The translations under genes and the position numbers were made by a program. A stretch of 64,000 bases of DNA from Capillidium heterosporum (Eukaryota > Entomophthoromycota > Entomophthoromycetes > Entomophthorales > Capillidiaceae). Under the pieces are notes generated by a model that did no database searches, was not told where the DNA came from, and saw only the letters and a program-made list of their open reading frames with translations. The stretch covers positions 1,116,001-1,180,000 of the forward strand of contig WBMQ01000010.1 of NCBI GenBank assembly GCA_016630905.1. The letters are read 5' to 3'. Below, in pieces: positions 1 through 12,722 of this stretch (position 1 is the first letter of the stretch; each line of letters begins with the position of its first letter).

Positions 1-508
1 TCATCGATTCTAAGACGACTTTATTGCGGGATTGGCCCAAGTAATCGTTACTGCACCAGACGGTAACTTCCTCCTCGACGTTAGCGGTATGAGCCTTTGG
101 GTATTTTTCAGCCAGACGGTTGATGTTGTTGAAGAAGCGATAGGATTTATCGGCGTGTTTTTTGTCGATTTCAGCCTGGTAAGCAACCTCGTAGTTGAAT
201 GGTACAGAGGTTGAAGTGGTGGTGATTGGTTCAACATATTTTACCTTCATAGTTTCGGGATGGCCTTCTCCCATAACACGACAGTTCTTGACGGCTGAGG
301 CTAAAACAGAAGGTGGCGCCTTGCGTTCAGTTACTGCATCCTTCATAACAGGGCATTTCTGGGCGATCTCTAATAAATCGGCCTCCTTTTCAGTCCTTGG
401 GTTGGCCTTGGCGGCTTGGGTGGCCTTGGTGATCAACGTACGTAGAGGGATCCTTGACCTACCGGTGATAAATGGGCAGACATGGTTGATTGCTTTGGTG
501 AATTCCAT
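1..508 (-). CDS. HEM1: 5-aminolevulinate synthase, mitochondrial (5' part, cut by left edge)
   Basis: The reverse strand is open from an ATG at 508 to the left edge (169 codons plus one base). The enzyme condenses glycine and succinyl-CoA to 5-aminolevulinate, the first step of heme synthesis, in the mitochondrial matrix. The end of the visible part reads VTVWCSNDYLGQSRNKVVLE, the conserved entry to the PLP-dependent catalytic domain of ALAS. The first ~110 residues are the targeting and regulatory part and hold Cys-Pro motifs (VCPF near residue 11, KCPV near 55), which in this family act as heme regulatory motifs. No intron is needed. A TATA box lies about 80 bp upstream. The identification is strong; the catalytic lysine and the C-terminus lie outside the window. 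Confidence 0.9.
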   Translation of the reverse strand, partial: MEFTKAINHVCPFITGRSRIPLRTLITKATQAAKANPRTEKEADLLEIAQKCPVMKDAVTERKAPPSVLASAVKNCRVMGEGHPETMKVKYVEPITTTSTSVPFNYEVAYQAEIDKKHADKSYRFFNNINRLAEKYPKAHTANVEEEVTVWCSNDYLGQSRNKVVLESM

Positions 509-586
509 ATTGACTTTAAACTTGATATTTTTGAACTTAAAGCTATAAAACTTTTTACCTTTAGAGGAAAGAGAGGAAGTCTAGCT

Positions 587-594
587 CTTTTATA
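587..594 (-). promoter_or_regulatory. TATA box of the aminolevulinate synthase gene
   Basis: On the reverse strand TATAAAAG lies 79 bp upstream of the HEM1 start codon. Position and sequence fit a core promoter; function is inferred. Confidence 0.45.
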
Positions 595-597
595 CTC

Positions 598-3180
598 TGC
601 CCCAGTAGATTATCTCAAAATTTTTAAGATTTTTAATCAATCAAGATAACATTAAGGCGGGTAATTCGGGACCCAAGTTATTTCAACGAATTGAGATTTT
701 CCCACTCATTGAAAACAATATCCGCCTGTGATTGATTGATCAATATTCGGGAAAGTTTGGCGTCTTTTGGTTTACCCAAGATCTTTAACAGATTTATTAC
801 TAAAAGGAGTGGGTGGGGGCACACCGTTGCTTAATTGAACGCTATTTTTATTCCTGAATCCTGAAGAAAAGGAGTCCTATGCTACTATGTCTCAATCCCA
901 ATATATTAAAATTTACTATAGGTGACAATACATTTTACAACTTTCTATCCACTTGTAGCAGCTACTTCAGCAAGGATATCTTCAGTTGCCTTAAACAGTT
1001 AATTATTTGCGTTTTAGGAGTTGTTAAAATAAACCTAATGTTGTTGCTTACAACCTTCTACAACTTTCAGATTTGTACAAATGGGATCCGCGCCCCGTTT
1101 CAGAGCCCCTATACCCTACTTCTGTCACTACCTGGTTCTTCATACCACACCTTCCAAGACCAGCATCCTTATTTTATTTATACGGTTAACCCAACCTCAT
1201 CTTATAGTTGCAACTGTATTTACATATACATCCAAATGCAGTATATATTAAAAACTTTAATTAATAGTCCTGGTATTAAAAATGATCGATGGCTTGGAAT
1301 ACTTCTATATAGCGTAATAGCGAATCATAACATATTTCGTAGACATCAGCATGAGTACTAGCATATGCCTATATTCCAAATATTTACGATGTGCAGTAAG
1401 GCCTAAACCAAAATATTCTTCCGATGCCACACATAAATCTACTTGTATAGATCAAAAGTTTAGCTGATTTGTTTCGTCTACAACAAAGTATGGGTAGTTA
1501 CTAAGACACTATTAGCTGGTTTCAGCAATCAAAATTAAAAGGCAATAGAGCTATACCCCTTCTGTATACAGGTAATCAGACATATTTATTTACAGCAACC
1601 TTGTGTAGAAACTTCATCATATAAGACATGGAAATTATTGACTACATTTAGCACTACTCCGTTCAGATAAATTGTAAAAATTTTTGCAATCAAGCATGTG
1701 AAAAAGCATATTGATTTTCTGGTCAGCATAGAGTCTGGATTTAAACAAAGATGTTATTATAGTTCTATTTAGACATATCGTCTATGAATGGGTTTATAAG
1801 TAACCTTATATTAATTAATCACACCCCGATCTATAGGATATGTAAATATAATTTTGAATTGGATGATCGTGGTATTGGATTGAGGATTTGGTCTTAATCG
1901 ATAATAACTAAATTGAGCTGTTGACTAGACGACATATTTGACTAAAGTTTCCGATGTTATCGTTATTCATGATGAAAAGCAGCTATTAAACCCGGTGTAC
2001 GTGTAGAAGTACAAATATCTGAAATCCAGTGACAACTAAACCCAGTTGCTTCAAAAGTTTTTGATGGTGAGTTAGTTTGTCAGGATTTCAATACGCATCT
2101 AAATAAAAGAATAGCAATGGATCATATTCAAAATTTAGCTTCGGGGATAGAGAGCCTCGAATATATAGATAAGTAGACATAGTTAAAGGTGCAATAAACC
2201 TATATATAAAAAAGGCAATAGTTGTAGCTACTAATCAGTTTAGTTCAAAGGAGCATTTGAATTGTTTGATGTTAAATTCCAAAGTTTACACAAATTTATT
2301 ATATTTGTTAAATTTCAACTTGTTGGTGTTCCTAAAATATTTTGACTAACACCAATAAAGTTTGGAAATCTTCAAATTAAGATTCATTTTGTTTCAATAT
2401 TTAATCGTATCAGTGTATCTTTTCTTAAATCAATAATCGCTTTTTATGTTAAATATCCGCCATGAAAACTTCAATCAAACTTGGCTATAGAAGAGTCATT
2501 CAGACATACAACCATTCAATCAAATCTTCAACACTATAGCTCTGTTACCCCCATTTAGATTAAATTTACAACTTGCCTTAAACAAAATATCTCCTAAGTT
2601 ACAAATCGCATCAGGTGAAGCTTGTATTCCTTGTTCTATCAACCACAATATTGTGATCTGATCTTGTCTAGGCTTTAGTTTTTCTATATTAGTTGTGAGA
2701 TACGCATCAGTCGTGTTTTAAATAGGTATTCTTCTTATAATAGTAACTTTTGAATTAAAACCAAGCGATTTTACAGATACTACTCCGTTTTAAATTAAAT
2801 GTGTATTTTATATAATATTATCCTAAGTTTGCTTTTGTGAATAATATAACTTCCATTCAATTAATATAAAACTGATAACCATCAGGTACTCTGGTTGATT
2901 TATCTGTTTATTGATTAGGAAAGCCCTGTCAGATCCAAGTACTGTAGTACAGATCTCGACCTAGTATTTTTGGTCAAGCTTCAATTTAGATTCTAAATCC
3001 TCGAGAACAACCAGTAGACCCTTTTAAGCCCCTATATAGTTGGAGTATAATCATGGATCTACAAATCGTAATTAGTAAAGTTGCGCCACAAGCTAATCCA
3101 ACAAAGGTCGAAATATAGCCACTCCACGAAGTTGATAAATAGTGGAGGTCAAGAAGCTTGAAAGCTCAAATCTCTATTCC
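598..3180. other. AT-rich spacer without a recognisable gene
   Basis: This spacer separates HEM1 from the CorA array. It has one open frame of 160 codons (879-1361, +) that looks non-coding: low complexity, no domain, no start context. A slightly G+C-richer patch near 1080-1200 could be a relic but shows no coherent reading frame. The last 200 bp should hold the promoter of the first CorA gene. Confidence 0.5.
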
Positions 3181-3194
3181 ATAAATGCAGCAAA

Positions 3195-4660
3195 ATGTCA
3201 GATCGAAGGCTCGAAAGCACCAACTCCAAGAGTTTCGAAGGAAGTCCAAGACGTAGCTTTACAGCTGAAAACCGATATGAAAAGTCCCCTTCATTAGAAT
3301 CTTTAAACCTTAAATATTCAATCGACTTAGCTATCAGTCCAGCTGCCAGAGAGTTTACAGTTCAGACTTTGGCTTTACCTGAATTTTTTCTATCCAAGGA
3401 TCCTGAGGACGATGTCTGCTTCCCACACAAGGAAAGTGAGGGCGAAATCGATCTAAACGCCCTTGAAAAGCTTCTCAGCATGGAATCCTCCTACTCACCG
3501 CTTTTCCAGGATACTTCCATCCATAATATCCACTATGAACCATCTGTTAACAATCAGGTAACTTAAAATGAAACTGAAAAGGCTATTAACTAATATATTT
3601 TAAGGATCCAAACGAAGGAAGTAGATTTATGTTCTATTCCAAGCCTACTGGTGTTGTATATGCCAATACGTTTTTCGAGTTGAATAGGGTCTGTCCCAAC
3701 CTTTTGGAGGTGATCCGTGGTGGAAACTTCTGGTTCGATATAACCGCCCCAACCGAATCGGAGATGAAGGCTTTTTCACGTATATTCCATATCCATCCAC
3801 TAACGGTGGAGGATATAATTACCGAAGATATACGTGAAAAATGCGAATTGTTCGATCAGTACTATTTCATATGCTTTAGAACGTACGAGCAGAATGCGAC
3901 GTCTCCAAGCTACCTAGACTCAGTGAATATCTATAACGTTGTCCTAAAGGAAGGTGTTTTGACTTTCCATAGCAAACCAACCCATCACATAAACTCGGTC
4001 CTACGTCGCATCACTCAACTCAAAGATGTCATTGCTGTGACCCCGGATTGGATAAACTATGCTATTATCGACGATATTACCGATTGTTTCGTTCCTATGC
4101 TGCGACACATCGCGTTGGAGGTCGATACTGTCGATGAACTGGTTCTAATTCTCAGAGAGTCGGAACAAAACGACATGCTACGCCGGATCGGTCACGCCCG
4201 TAAGAAAGTAACTATGCTTTCGAGACTTCTAGTGACCAAGCCTGACGTCACCAAGGCACTTATCCAACGGTGCCGTGATCGTATCTTCCCTACCGATGAT
4301 ACCAATGTCAAAAGATATCTTGGTGACATCCAAGATCACTTGATTACCATGATCCAAAACTCCTTGCACTATGAGAAGGTTCTAGCACGTGTCCACAGCA
4401 ACTACTTGGCCCAGATCTCTATCGAGTTAACCCAAGTTTCAAACAGGACTAACGATGTTGTAGCCAAGTTGACTATAATTGCCTCCATCCTGTTACCTAT
4501 GAACGTCATCACCGGATTATGGGGGATGAATGTACACGTACCTGGTGGTCAAAACAGTGCCGAAACAGATACCTACTACTGGTTCTTCTCCATCGTTGGA
4601 TTCATGATCCTTATGGCTTGCGTCTTCTTAGTTGTAGTTAAACGAAGTGGACTCATCTGA
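3195..4660 (+). CDS. CorA-family divalent metal transporter (Alr/Mnr2 type), array copy 1
   Basis: Two exons, 3195-3557 and 3605-4660, joined in phase 0 across a 47-nt intron (gtaact...tttaag), give 472 aa. This family forms pentameric Mg2+ (and other divalent cation) channels in the plasma or vacuolar membrane. Residues 1-121 are a Ser-rich polar N-terminus; exon 2 carries the CorA cytoplasmic funnel, then the GMN motif (residues 428-430 in GLWGMNVHVPGG) between two C-terminal membrane segments, ending in VVVKRSGLI. The GMN triplet is the family's selectivity signature. The gene heads a tandem array of three; intron position and phase are the same in all copies. Metal preference cannot be told from sequence. 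Confidence 0.88.
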
Positions 4661-6250
4661 AGGTATTTGTCCTTTCTACCATTGCTTGGCTGTCAATTTT
4701 TAAACCAACAGTTCGATACAGCTCTCTCAACCTTGTGGTGGTTTCCTTCACTACTTAATTCAAGTTAATAAACTTTATTTACTATACAAATATTTGGTAG
4801 ATACTAAGATATCATTATCTGGCTTGGCAATAAAAATTAAAAGTTTATATTTTATACTCCTTTGTTTATATAAGCGATTGCTCATATTACTGTTTTTATA
4901 TGAAATATAGCAGATTTATGATATATAGTATAGGTATCGGTAATTTTATAATATGTATAATAAAGTTAGGCCTAAATTATAACGAAGCAATAGATTGAGA
5001 CTATTTTTGAGCTGGACGTTTGCAGCATAAGATTGAAAATTCATTTTTAAAATGTGACGATCCTATCGAAATACTAAATTGATAGTGAAATCAGCTGGAT
5101 TTACCGAAAGTACCATTGGTAGTATCATAGCAGCAATTATACGCTTCAAAAGTACTTGAAGTGTAATATTCAAAGCCCGATACTAACAAAGTCCAGCTAC
5201 TCAAAAGAAATCTTTAGCTAAATAGCTAACTAGGCTTTGACATACTGCTAAGCTAGCTACACTGTTGAATCTAAATTTCAGACTTAGTTCAGTTGCTTCA
5301 AATACTTTTGCCGCAAGGATACTTCTTGATGTTTCAATAAGTTCAGATGAATACATATTCAATAAATTCTTTAGGTTGAGATATTTATAGAGTTATAACT
5401 TGATATACACCAAGTAATTGAGGGTAGACAAATAGAAACTCATAGTCTTAATATTTACTCATTTGACTGGCCTTTTCAAACTTAATAGTTGCCTTTTTGT
5501 CTATTATTCGTTTTAATATCGCTCAATCAAACCAGGTCATTAAGCGAACATTCTGTCGAATTTTTAGTGTTATATTTTGCACAACATCACTTTGGTGCTT
5601 TTTGAATACTGAGAATAGGTAAATAGAAAATGGATAGCGTTTAATTACCGTTTTGATTCCAATATTACTATGCATGGAAAATCTAATATGTGTTGATATT
5701 CTTATAAATCTTAATAAATTAACTAGATCTAATATAAACTTTACTTTCAATATCAAACATATAGTAAAAAGGTACTTGGATCAATAACTTTTACTTCATT
5801 TATTTGAGGTATCTTTACAGATATAAAGTGTAAGGAAAATTTCCTAAATCAGCTGCAGCTTCGCTTAATAGCCAGAATTCAAGCCAGGCCCAGATCGATA
5901 GACCATTAGTCGGCATCCTCCTATCAACACTGGAAGTTTCCTTCTCTTTTAGCAGGCAGTAGTCGTTTAACTTGGATTGATGGCTCTCCAACCCCCACAC
6001 TATTTAAAGTTAATAAAGATCCACTAGAAGAACCCGATAAATATTGACACTGATAATTAGGTAAATGTAATTACAGTTCCCAGAGTACCAACTACTAATA
6101 TGAGTCCCTATATAAGACCTACAGCGAACTTAGTAGTAGATTAGGTAATTATTAAATAGACATCTTAAAGCATTTGATATTTTCTTCTATTATTGACATA
6201 GTATAGACTCACTATGATAGTATAGTTTAGAACTGAGAATTAGCGTTTTC
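4661..6250. other. Spacer between CorA copies 1 and 2
   Basis: Mostly AT-rich with stops in all frames. A G+C-richer patch at about 5820-6000 is open on the reverse strand for 61 codons but resembles nothing I know; it may be a relic. I see no other gene. Confidence 0.4.
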
Positions 6251-6258
6251 TCTAATCC

Positions 6259-6307
6259 AGAGAGTAGTCCTGGTTTGAATCGAACAGGACCGACTGTAGA
6301 ACTCTCT
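6259..6307. repeat. Imperfect inverted repeat (hairpin)
   Basis: AGAGAGT (from 6259) pairs with ACTCTCT (ending 6307), and inside it GTCCTG (6267-6272) pairs with CAGGAC (6285-6290), enclosing a short loop. It ends nine bases before the ATG of the small ORF at 6316. It is not a tRNA: the T-arm-like GGTTTGAATC does not fit a cloverleaf. Confidence 0.4.
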
Positions 6308-6315
6308 GTTAATCA

Positions 6316-6607
6316 ATGAATCCAATGACGCTCCTTGGCCTCATCGCTACGATTGGAATATTCCTGTCCGCTCACTACCTCTGGATCAAGCTCCAAGCAC
6401 GAGCTTCTTCTCTATATGGCTTTTATGGAACACTGGCTACTGTTTTCCCTTGGCTAACTCCTACTGATGAGCGTTCATTGTGGACGTTTCTCAACACTAC
6501 TGTAAAATTTAGTTATATCATACTAGTATTTTTAAAATTTCAATATTTAGGATATATATAAAGAAGTAACAAACATTACTATTTTTAGTACTATATATAA
6601 TATATAA
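6316..6607 (+). CDS. Small hypothetical membrane protein
   Basis: An ORF from 6316 begins with a hydrophobic segment (about residues 4-22, ending LSAHYLWIKL) and is G+C-richer than its surroundings. Unspliced it ends at 6561. If an intron at 6502-6550 (gtaaaa...atttag, 49 nt, phase 0) is removed, the frame ends at 6607 and gives 80 aa. I do not recognise it. It sits between the first two CorA genes on the same strand. It could also be a relic of a larger gene. Confidence 0.25.
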
Positions 6608-7108
6608 ATATACTGCATATCATAAAAATAAATGTTGTATATTAGAAGTATTATATAGCTATGCTTTATTCTAAAGCCAAATAAAACAATAGGGGTAGAT
6701 GACCTGCTCAGTCAGTCCATTTGAACTGATTTTAGGCTCTGTATTTTAAAGGTTTTGTGGAGTATGATAATAAGTCTTCAAGTAGTGTTATCAAAAGTAA
6801 ATTTATACTAGTGTTTATTTGAGTAAACCAAAGTTATTTTAAGCTTCTACGTAATTTCAGTTGAAATAATCATTCCAACAACTTGAAAATTGCATTTTCA
6901 ATGAAATCTAAAAGGAACAACGTAATAAAATTCCTAAAGCTTCAAAGACTTGGTGGGGTGTCACGACCAAAAGATAGTTTAGAGTTATCCAAGTGACCAG
7001 TATAAGCTAAATCGTTTTAAAGTAGAGTGCAGCTACATAAAAGTGTTGATAAGTAGAGGAAACCAAAGAGTTTGGACGGCTTAATATCTCTATTTTAGAT
7101 AAATTACG
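6608..7108. other. Spacer upstream of CorA copy 2
   Basis: AT-rich, no open frame of note. It should include the promoter of the second CorA copy. Confidence 0.4.
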
Positions 7109-8579
7109 ATGTTCGGCACTAATTTCCCAAGAACCAACACCAAAAGTACCCAAGGAAATCGAAGTCATAGATCTATAACTGAAGTCAAGTACACCAAGTC
7201 TCCGTCCCTAAAGTCTTTTTTACCCCTCAAGAGTTCAATCGACACAGCTACCAACTTAGCCAAAAATGACTCTACGATCCAAGTCCTAGTTGTACCCGAA
7301 CTAATCCAACCCAAAGATCCTGAGGATGATGTCTGTTATCCGCAAGAGAATTACGAAGGACGGCATAAATCTAAGCAATCTTGAGAAACTTCTCACTATG
7401 GAATCTACCCATTCCTCCTATTTTCCTGACTACCTCCATGTACAACGTTCATTATGAACCATCTATTAATACTCAGGTAAATTTAAATATAAGTGATGAT
7501 ATACTCATTGATTGAAATTTAAGGACTTGGTCGAAGACAATAGACTTATGTTTTATTCTACAAGAACCGGTATTATATATGCCAGATCATTCTTCGAATT
7601 GAACAAAGCTTGTTCCAACCTTAAGGAGGTAATAAGCACCGGTAACTTTTGGTTGGATGTAACTGCTCCAAATGACTTGGAGATGAAGGCCCTTTCCCGT
7701 ATATTTCACATCCGCCAACTGACAGTAGAAGACATCCTCACCGAAGAGATACGTGAGAAATGTGAGTTATTTGAGCAGTACTATTTCGTATGCTTTAGAG
7801 CTTACGAGCAAAATACAACATCTTCAAGCTACCTAGACCCCGTGAATATCTACAACATTGTTTTAAAGGATGGTATTTTAACTTTTCATAGCAAGCCAAC
7901 CCATCACATTAGCTCCGTTCTACGCCGAATCACTCAACTGACGGATTTTATCACTGTAACCTCAGATTGGATCAATTACGCTCTAATTGACGATATCACC
8001 GACTGTTTCGCCCCAATACTACGACATATAGCCTTGGAAGTCGATGCTGTCGATGAGCTTGCTCTGCTACTCAAAGAGTCAGAGCAAAGCGACATGTTAC
8101 GTCGAATAGGTCACGCCCGTAAAAAGGTGACGATGCTTTTAAAGCTTTTGACTTCCAAACCTGAAGTTACTAAAGCCCTTCTCCTACGATGCAGCAATCG
8201 AATTGACGCATCCAACAGCGCTACCATTAAACAACACTTTGATGATATCCAGGATCACTTGGTAACTATGATCCAAAGCTCACTGCATTACGAAAAGGTT
8301 TTAGCACGGGCACACAGCAACTACCTGGCCCAGATCTCCATAGAGCTGACTCAGGTATCAAATAAGACCAACGACGTTGTAGCAAAATTGACGGCAATCG
8401 CTGCCGTCCTACTACCTATGAACGTCGTCACTGGGTTGTGGGGGATGAACGTACATGTACCTGGTGGCCAAAATAGCGCTGAAACGGATACCTACTACTG
8501 GTTTTTCGCTATAGTTGGGTTCATGTTTACATTGGCGTTTGCATTCTTCTTTGCAGCGAGGCGAAGTGGACTTATATGA
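7109..8579 (+). pseudogene. CorA-family metal transporter, array copy 2, first exon frameshifted twice
   Basis: Exon 1 (7109-7476) and exon 2 (7524-8579) match copy 1, with the same 47-nt phase-0 intron. Exon 1 is 368 nt, two bases more than a whole number of codons. Alignment with copies 1 and 3 puts one extra base near 7361 (after YEG, before INLSNLEKLL) and one near 7431 (after FPD, before TSMYNVHYEPS). As read, translation stops at 7384. Exon 2 is intact: CorA core, GLWGMNV and two membrane segments, ending ARRSGLI. A start at the in-frame ATG 7548 would give a 343-aa channel without the N-terminal extension. So this is a pseudogene, an N-terminally shortened active gene, or a gene with two sequencing errors. 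Confidence 0.75.
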
Positions 8580-9156
8580 AAGTTGTAGTCTAAAGTGGTT
8601 TTCAAGTATTTTTTCTCCCCCAAATGGAATCAACTACCACTTAAATTTAATCCAATAAAGCAAGTGGATTTTAAACTTTTGGCTATAAATAATTAACCAT
8701 TTCAGAAGCAATGACAAAATGATGCCATGAAAACCCTAACTACATCTTCATTTGCAAAGTTATATTTGAAGGAACAGCTCAGGATAGCATCTGCTACAAA
8801 GTAAAATTTATCTGGCAAGCTAAGCCATACTCAAAAGCTCTACTCACAACTAGGACTTCAAATCACCTGTACTGTAGGCTCCACGTTCCCAATTGATCTT
8901 CAAACTATTCTAAAAGAAGTTTCTAAACCATATTTTGTTCGAGAAGACTATTCTTTACAAGAAACATATTTCTTTTCGAACAAAGTGTATAAATAAACCT
9001 ACCCTTTTAAGCCCTTATCCAATTAAAGTGGTATATTGATACTTCATGTGACGATTAGCAAAGAAATAAAAGAGGCCGCTCCGACCTTTCAAAATATACT
9101 ATATATGAAGAGGCCTAGAAACTTAGAAGTTCAAGTTTTATTACAAATGAAACAAG
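8580..9156. other. Spacer between CorA copies 2 and 3
   Basis: No gene seen. It contains the presumed terminator of copy 2 and promoter of copy 3. Confidence 0.4.
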
Positions 9157-10627
9157 ATGTCGAATGAAGAGATCCAAAGAACCGCCTATATAAGCTCTAA
9201 AGGAGATGCAACACGCAAATTGTCGACTGAAAGCCGGCGCAAGAGGTCCTTTTCACCAAAAGCCTTTTTGCACCTTAAGAGTTCAACCGATTTAACTATC
9301 GATTTAGCTACGGACGAGCTTACCGTTCAGGCCCTTATTATACCCGAGTACATTCGATCAAAAGACCTTGAGGACTACGTATACTTTCCACATGAGCAAG
9401 ATGAATGTGAAATAGATATGAGAGCCCTAGAAAATCTTCTCACCATGGAGTTTTCCCACTCTTCCCTTCTCCAAGATGCTTCCATTCGCAGCATCCATTA
9501 CGAACCGTCCATTAGCAACCAGGTAAACTTGAATATAGCTCATAGTTTCGTTTATTAACATAAACTTCAAGAATCTGGATGAAAGAGGTAGATTCATGTT
9601 CTACTCCAAACTTACCGATACTGTGTACGCCAACACATTCTTCGAGCTCAACAAAATCTGTCCCAATCTTTTAGAAGCAATCAATGATGGAGATTTTTGG
9701 CTTGACATAGTAGCTCCAACCCAATCGGAGATGGAAGCCTTCGCGCACATTTTTCACATCCACCCACTAACGGTAGAAGATATCTTGACTCAAGATGTAC
9801 ATGAGAAGTGCGAATTGTTCGAGCACTATTACTTTGTATGTCTTAGAACCTACGAGCAGAACGCAGCCTCTTCCAACTATTTAGACCCAGTAAACGTCTA
9901 CAACGTCGTTCTAAAGAAAGGAATCTTAACTTTCCATGCAAAAAGGATCGACCATGTAAATTCGGTTTTACGTCGTATAGATAAGCTCAAAGATGCCATT
10001 ATTACGACACCAGACTGGATAAATTACGCCTTAATTGACGATATTACCGACTGCTTTGCCCCGATGCTACAATACATTGCGCTGGAAGTCGATGCTATCG
10101 ATGAACTAGCTTTAATTCTCAAGGAATTGGAGCAAAGCGATATGTTGCGTCGAATAGGCCACGCCCGCAAGAAGGTGATGATGCTGGCACGACTGCTAGC
10201 TCCCAAACCCGATGTTATCAAAGCACTTATGCTACGATGTCACGATCGTTACTTTGCCTCCGACGATACTGATGTAAAGCGATTTATTGATGACATTCAA
10301 GATCACTTGGTGACCATGGTTCAAAATATACACCATTACGAAAAGGTCTTGGCACGTGCTCACAGTAGTTATTTGGCTCAAATTTCTATCGAATTGACTC
10401 ATATCTCGAATAGGACTAACGACATTGTAGCCAAGTTGACAGTAGTTGCATCTATTATATTGCCAATGAATGTCATCACTGGGTTGTGGGGTATGAACGT
10501 ACACGTACCTGGTGGTCAGGAAACCGCTGAATCTGATACTTACTACTGGTTCACTTCAATCCTTGGATTCATGATCCTCTTGGCGTCCACCTTCTTAGTT
10601 TTAGTAAAGCGAAATGGGTTCATCTGA
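9157..10627 (+). CDS. CorA-family divalent metal transporter (Alr/Mnr2 type), array copy 3
   Basis: Exons 9157-9522 and 9572-10627, joined in phase 0 across a 49-nt intron, give 473 aa. The protein matches copy 1 over its whole length: Ser-rich N-terminus, a conserved motif ending in IHYEPSISNQ at the exon border, CorA core, GMN motif in GLWGMNVHVPGG and two C-terminal membrane helices ending VLVKRNGFI. Both exons are intact. Role as for copy 1: membrane channel for Mg2+ or related cations. Divergence from copy 1 is spread over the whole protein, so this is not a very recent duplication. Confidence 0.88.
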
Positions 10628-12722
10628 AGATACATGCTCGATATATTTCGACGGCCACAATTCAAACTATCTTATAGGGGAGATTCTCAATATCGCTTAA
10701 TTTAATCTAATAAAAGGTAATGCATATATAATTACTGTATCTTAGTAATTTATCTTTGCTGAAGTGATAGAGAAGTAGTATCACAAAGAATTATGATCTC
10801 TACTACATTACAAAGTCGATGAGGAAAGGTATAGCCTTATATAGCTTTCACTATGCAGCGAAAATTCATCAGTTAGTGTGAACGTATTTTCAAATATCAG
10901 TACAGAACTGATAGAGTCTATTATAACTATAAGTTATAAGTTGAGTTCATAGTAGCCTTGAAATGTCAAATATACATCGAACTGATAAGCCTGGCCAAAC
11001 CGAGAATAATCGAGGCGACTTCAAATGATGGATCTATCTTCACTTGTATGAGGCATTGAACAAAATAAATACTCCATATATAATTTTGGTTACCTGTCGG
11101 GAATGATGTATATTGCCTTTTTGATGTTATTAGAAAATCCACTACTATAAACTTAGGCGTCTTTCAGATATATTCGTTCCATGTAGGTTACATCTTTAGT
11201 AAGTTTTGTATTAAAAATATAGTAGGAAAATTGAAATTCTAGATAGAATGTTGATCTAAGTGGCATAAGACCATAAGAAGCTTAATCCTCATTAAGTTGA
11301 ATAATAAAAGCTTGGTTATTATCAACATATATCTATAATTCACTAAAGTGCAATATATAACAAGGCTTATAATATATTTGGTTTATATTGTTCATCGACC
11401 AATATCTTTGAATTGAAGCAATTGGCTACTAAGAGCTAAGTTAGAGATACTACATTTACTTGTAGTAGTGAATTCTAGAAATAGGCACAATCTCAAAAGC
11501 TATTAGATATTCTTTATATTATACCTTCAAAACTATAAAGAAATTATTGTTGTGAATCATCAATTTGAAAGAGATCTCAATAATTCAACTATGAAGTTAA
11601 TTTCTTTATACAGAAAATTTAAATTGCAGGTGGATGCTAATAGATGTGATAAAGTCTGATAAAGTAGGAGTTGATATCAATTCAGGGTGAGCCTTTGATT
11701 CAACTTTAAAGATTTTTCTCTCAGCTTGAAAGCATTTTGATAACAGTATTGAATAACCATCTATATGAAGTAGCTATATCGTGATTTTCATCGTATTGAA
11801 CGTTCTCTACTTTCCCATCAGCATTCTTATTCAATAATGCGTAAACTTCCTAAGACTATATATACTATTTAAATCCGATTTAGATAAGCAGTTATGGAAT
11901 CAAAGGCACTCGCTCAAGATAAAGTGATGGATAGTGTCGATTCTTACCTACATTATACGTTACTTGTTTCAACGCTAGCTATCAATTAAAATCACATTTA
12001 GCAGTCACAAATTAAACATTGATTGTTAGTATATTGTAAAAATGCTATCATAATACATCATATTTAGAAAGCTAGAAGGATAGCAAATGTTTCCAGCTTA
12101 GTATATTAGGCCAAAGTAATTCTTGATAGTAGTGGTTTTGGATCTCCATCTACGAATATGTAAACATTCAAGTTAATCAAACACCCCGTCTTATAAAAAC
12201 GAACATAATAAAGACCTTGCTGTGGACATCGATGCTTGCAAGTGTATTGGGCTTGCTCTTCAGTTACCTACTTTCCATAATATATTTTGAAATCAATATA
12301 TCAACACAATTCTAGCTCTTTAGGAATAGATGAAAAGGTATCTATTCTAAAAATAAGCCTAAATTAATTCTTTACCAGATACATAATCCTCCTGATCATG
12401 ATCACGGAAAAGTGAAGAGATTTACCCATATTTGTCAGGATTTAAATAGTTTTATTAAAAAACATGTTTTGTTATGATTAAGCGATTACTACTTGGTTCA
12501 GCAAAACTGAATGGTTATACTTGAACAAAAGCCAAGTATAGCCACTCAATTTTGCAGAATCGAATAGTAAGCGGGTATAGTAATTTGAAGATTAATGTTG
12601 TAAGGACAGTGATTGCTATACCAACACCCACAAAGTCAACATCAATCAAATATGAAAGATATACTTGAGTATTTTATTTAAATATGTAAATAGGAAACGA
12701 AACAGAACTGGGTATTTTGAAG
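10628..12722. other. AT-rich spacer
   Basis: No open frame, RNA gene or repeat that I can support over these 2.1 kb. Confidence 0.5.

Noticed and set aside
879-1361. 160-codon open frame on +
   Set aside because: Composition like the spacer, no domain, no conserved counterpart; likely chance in AT-rich DNA with few stops in that frame.
6262-6290. tRNA-like T-arm (GGTTTGAATC)
   Set aside because: No acceptor, D or anticodon stems can be folded around it; it belongs to a simple hairpin.
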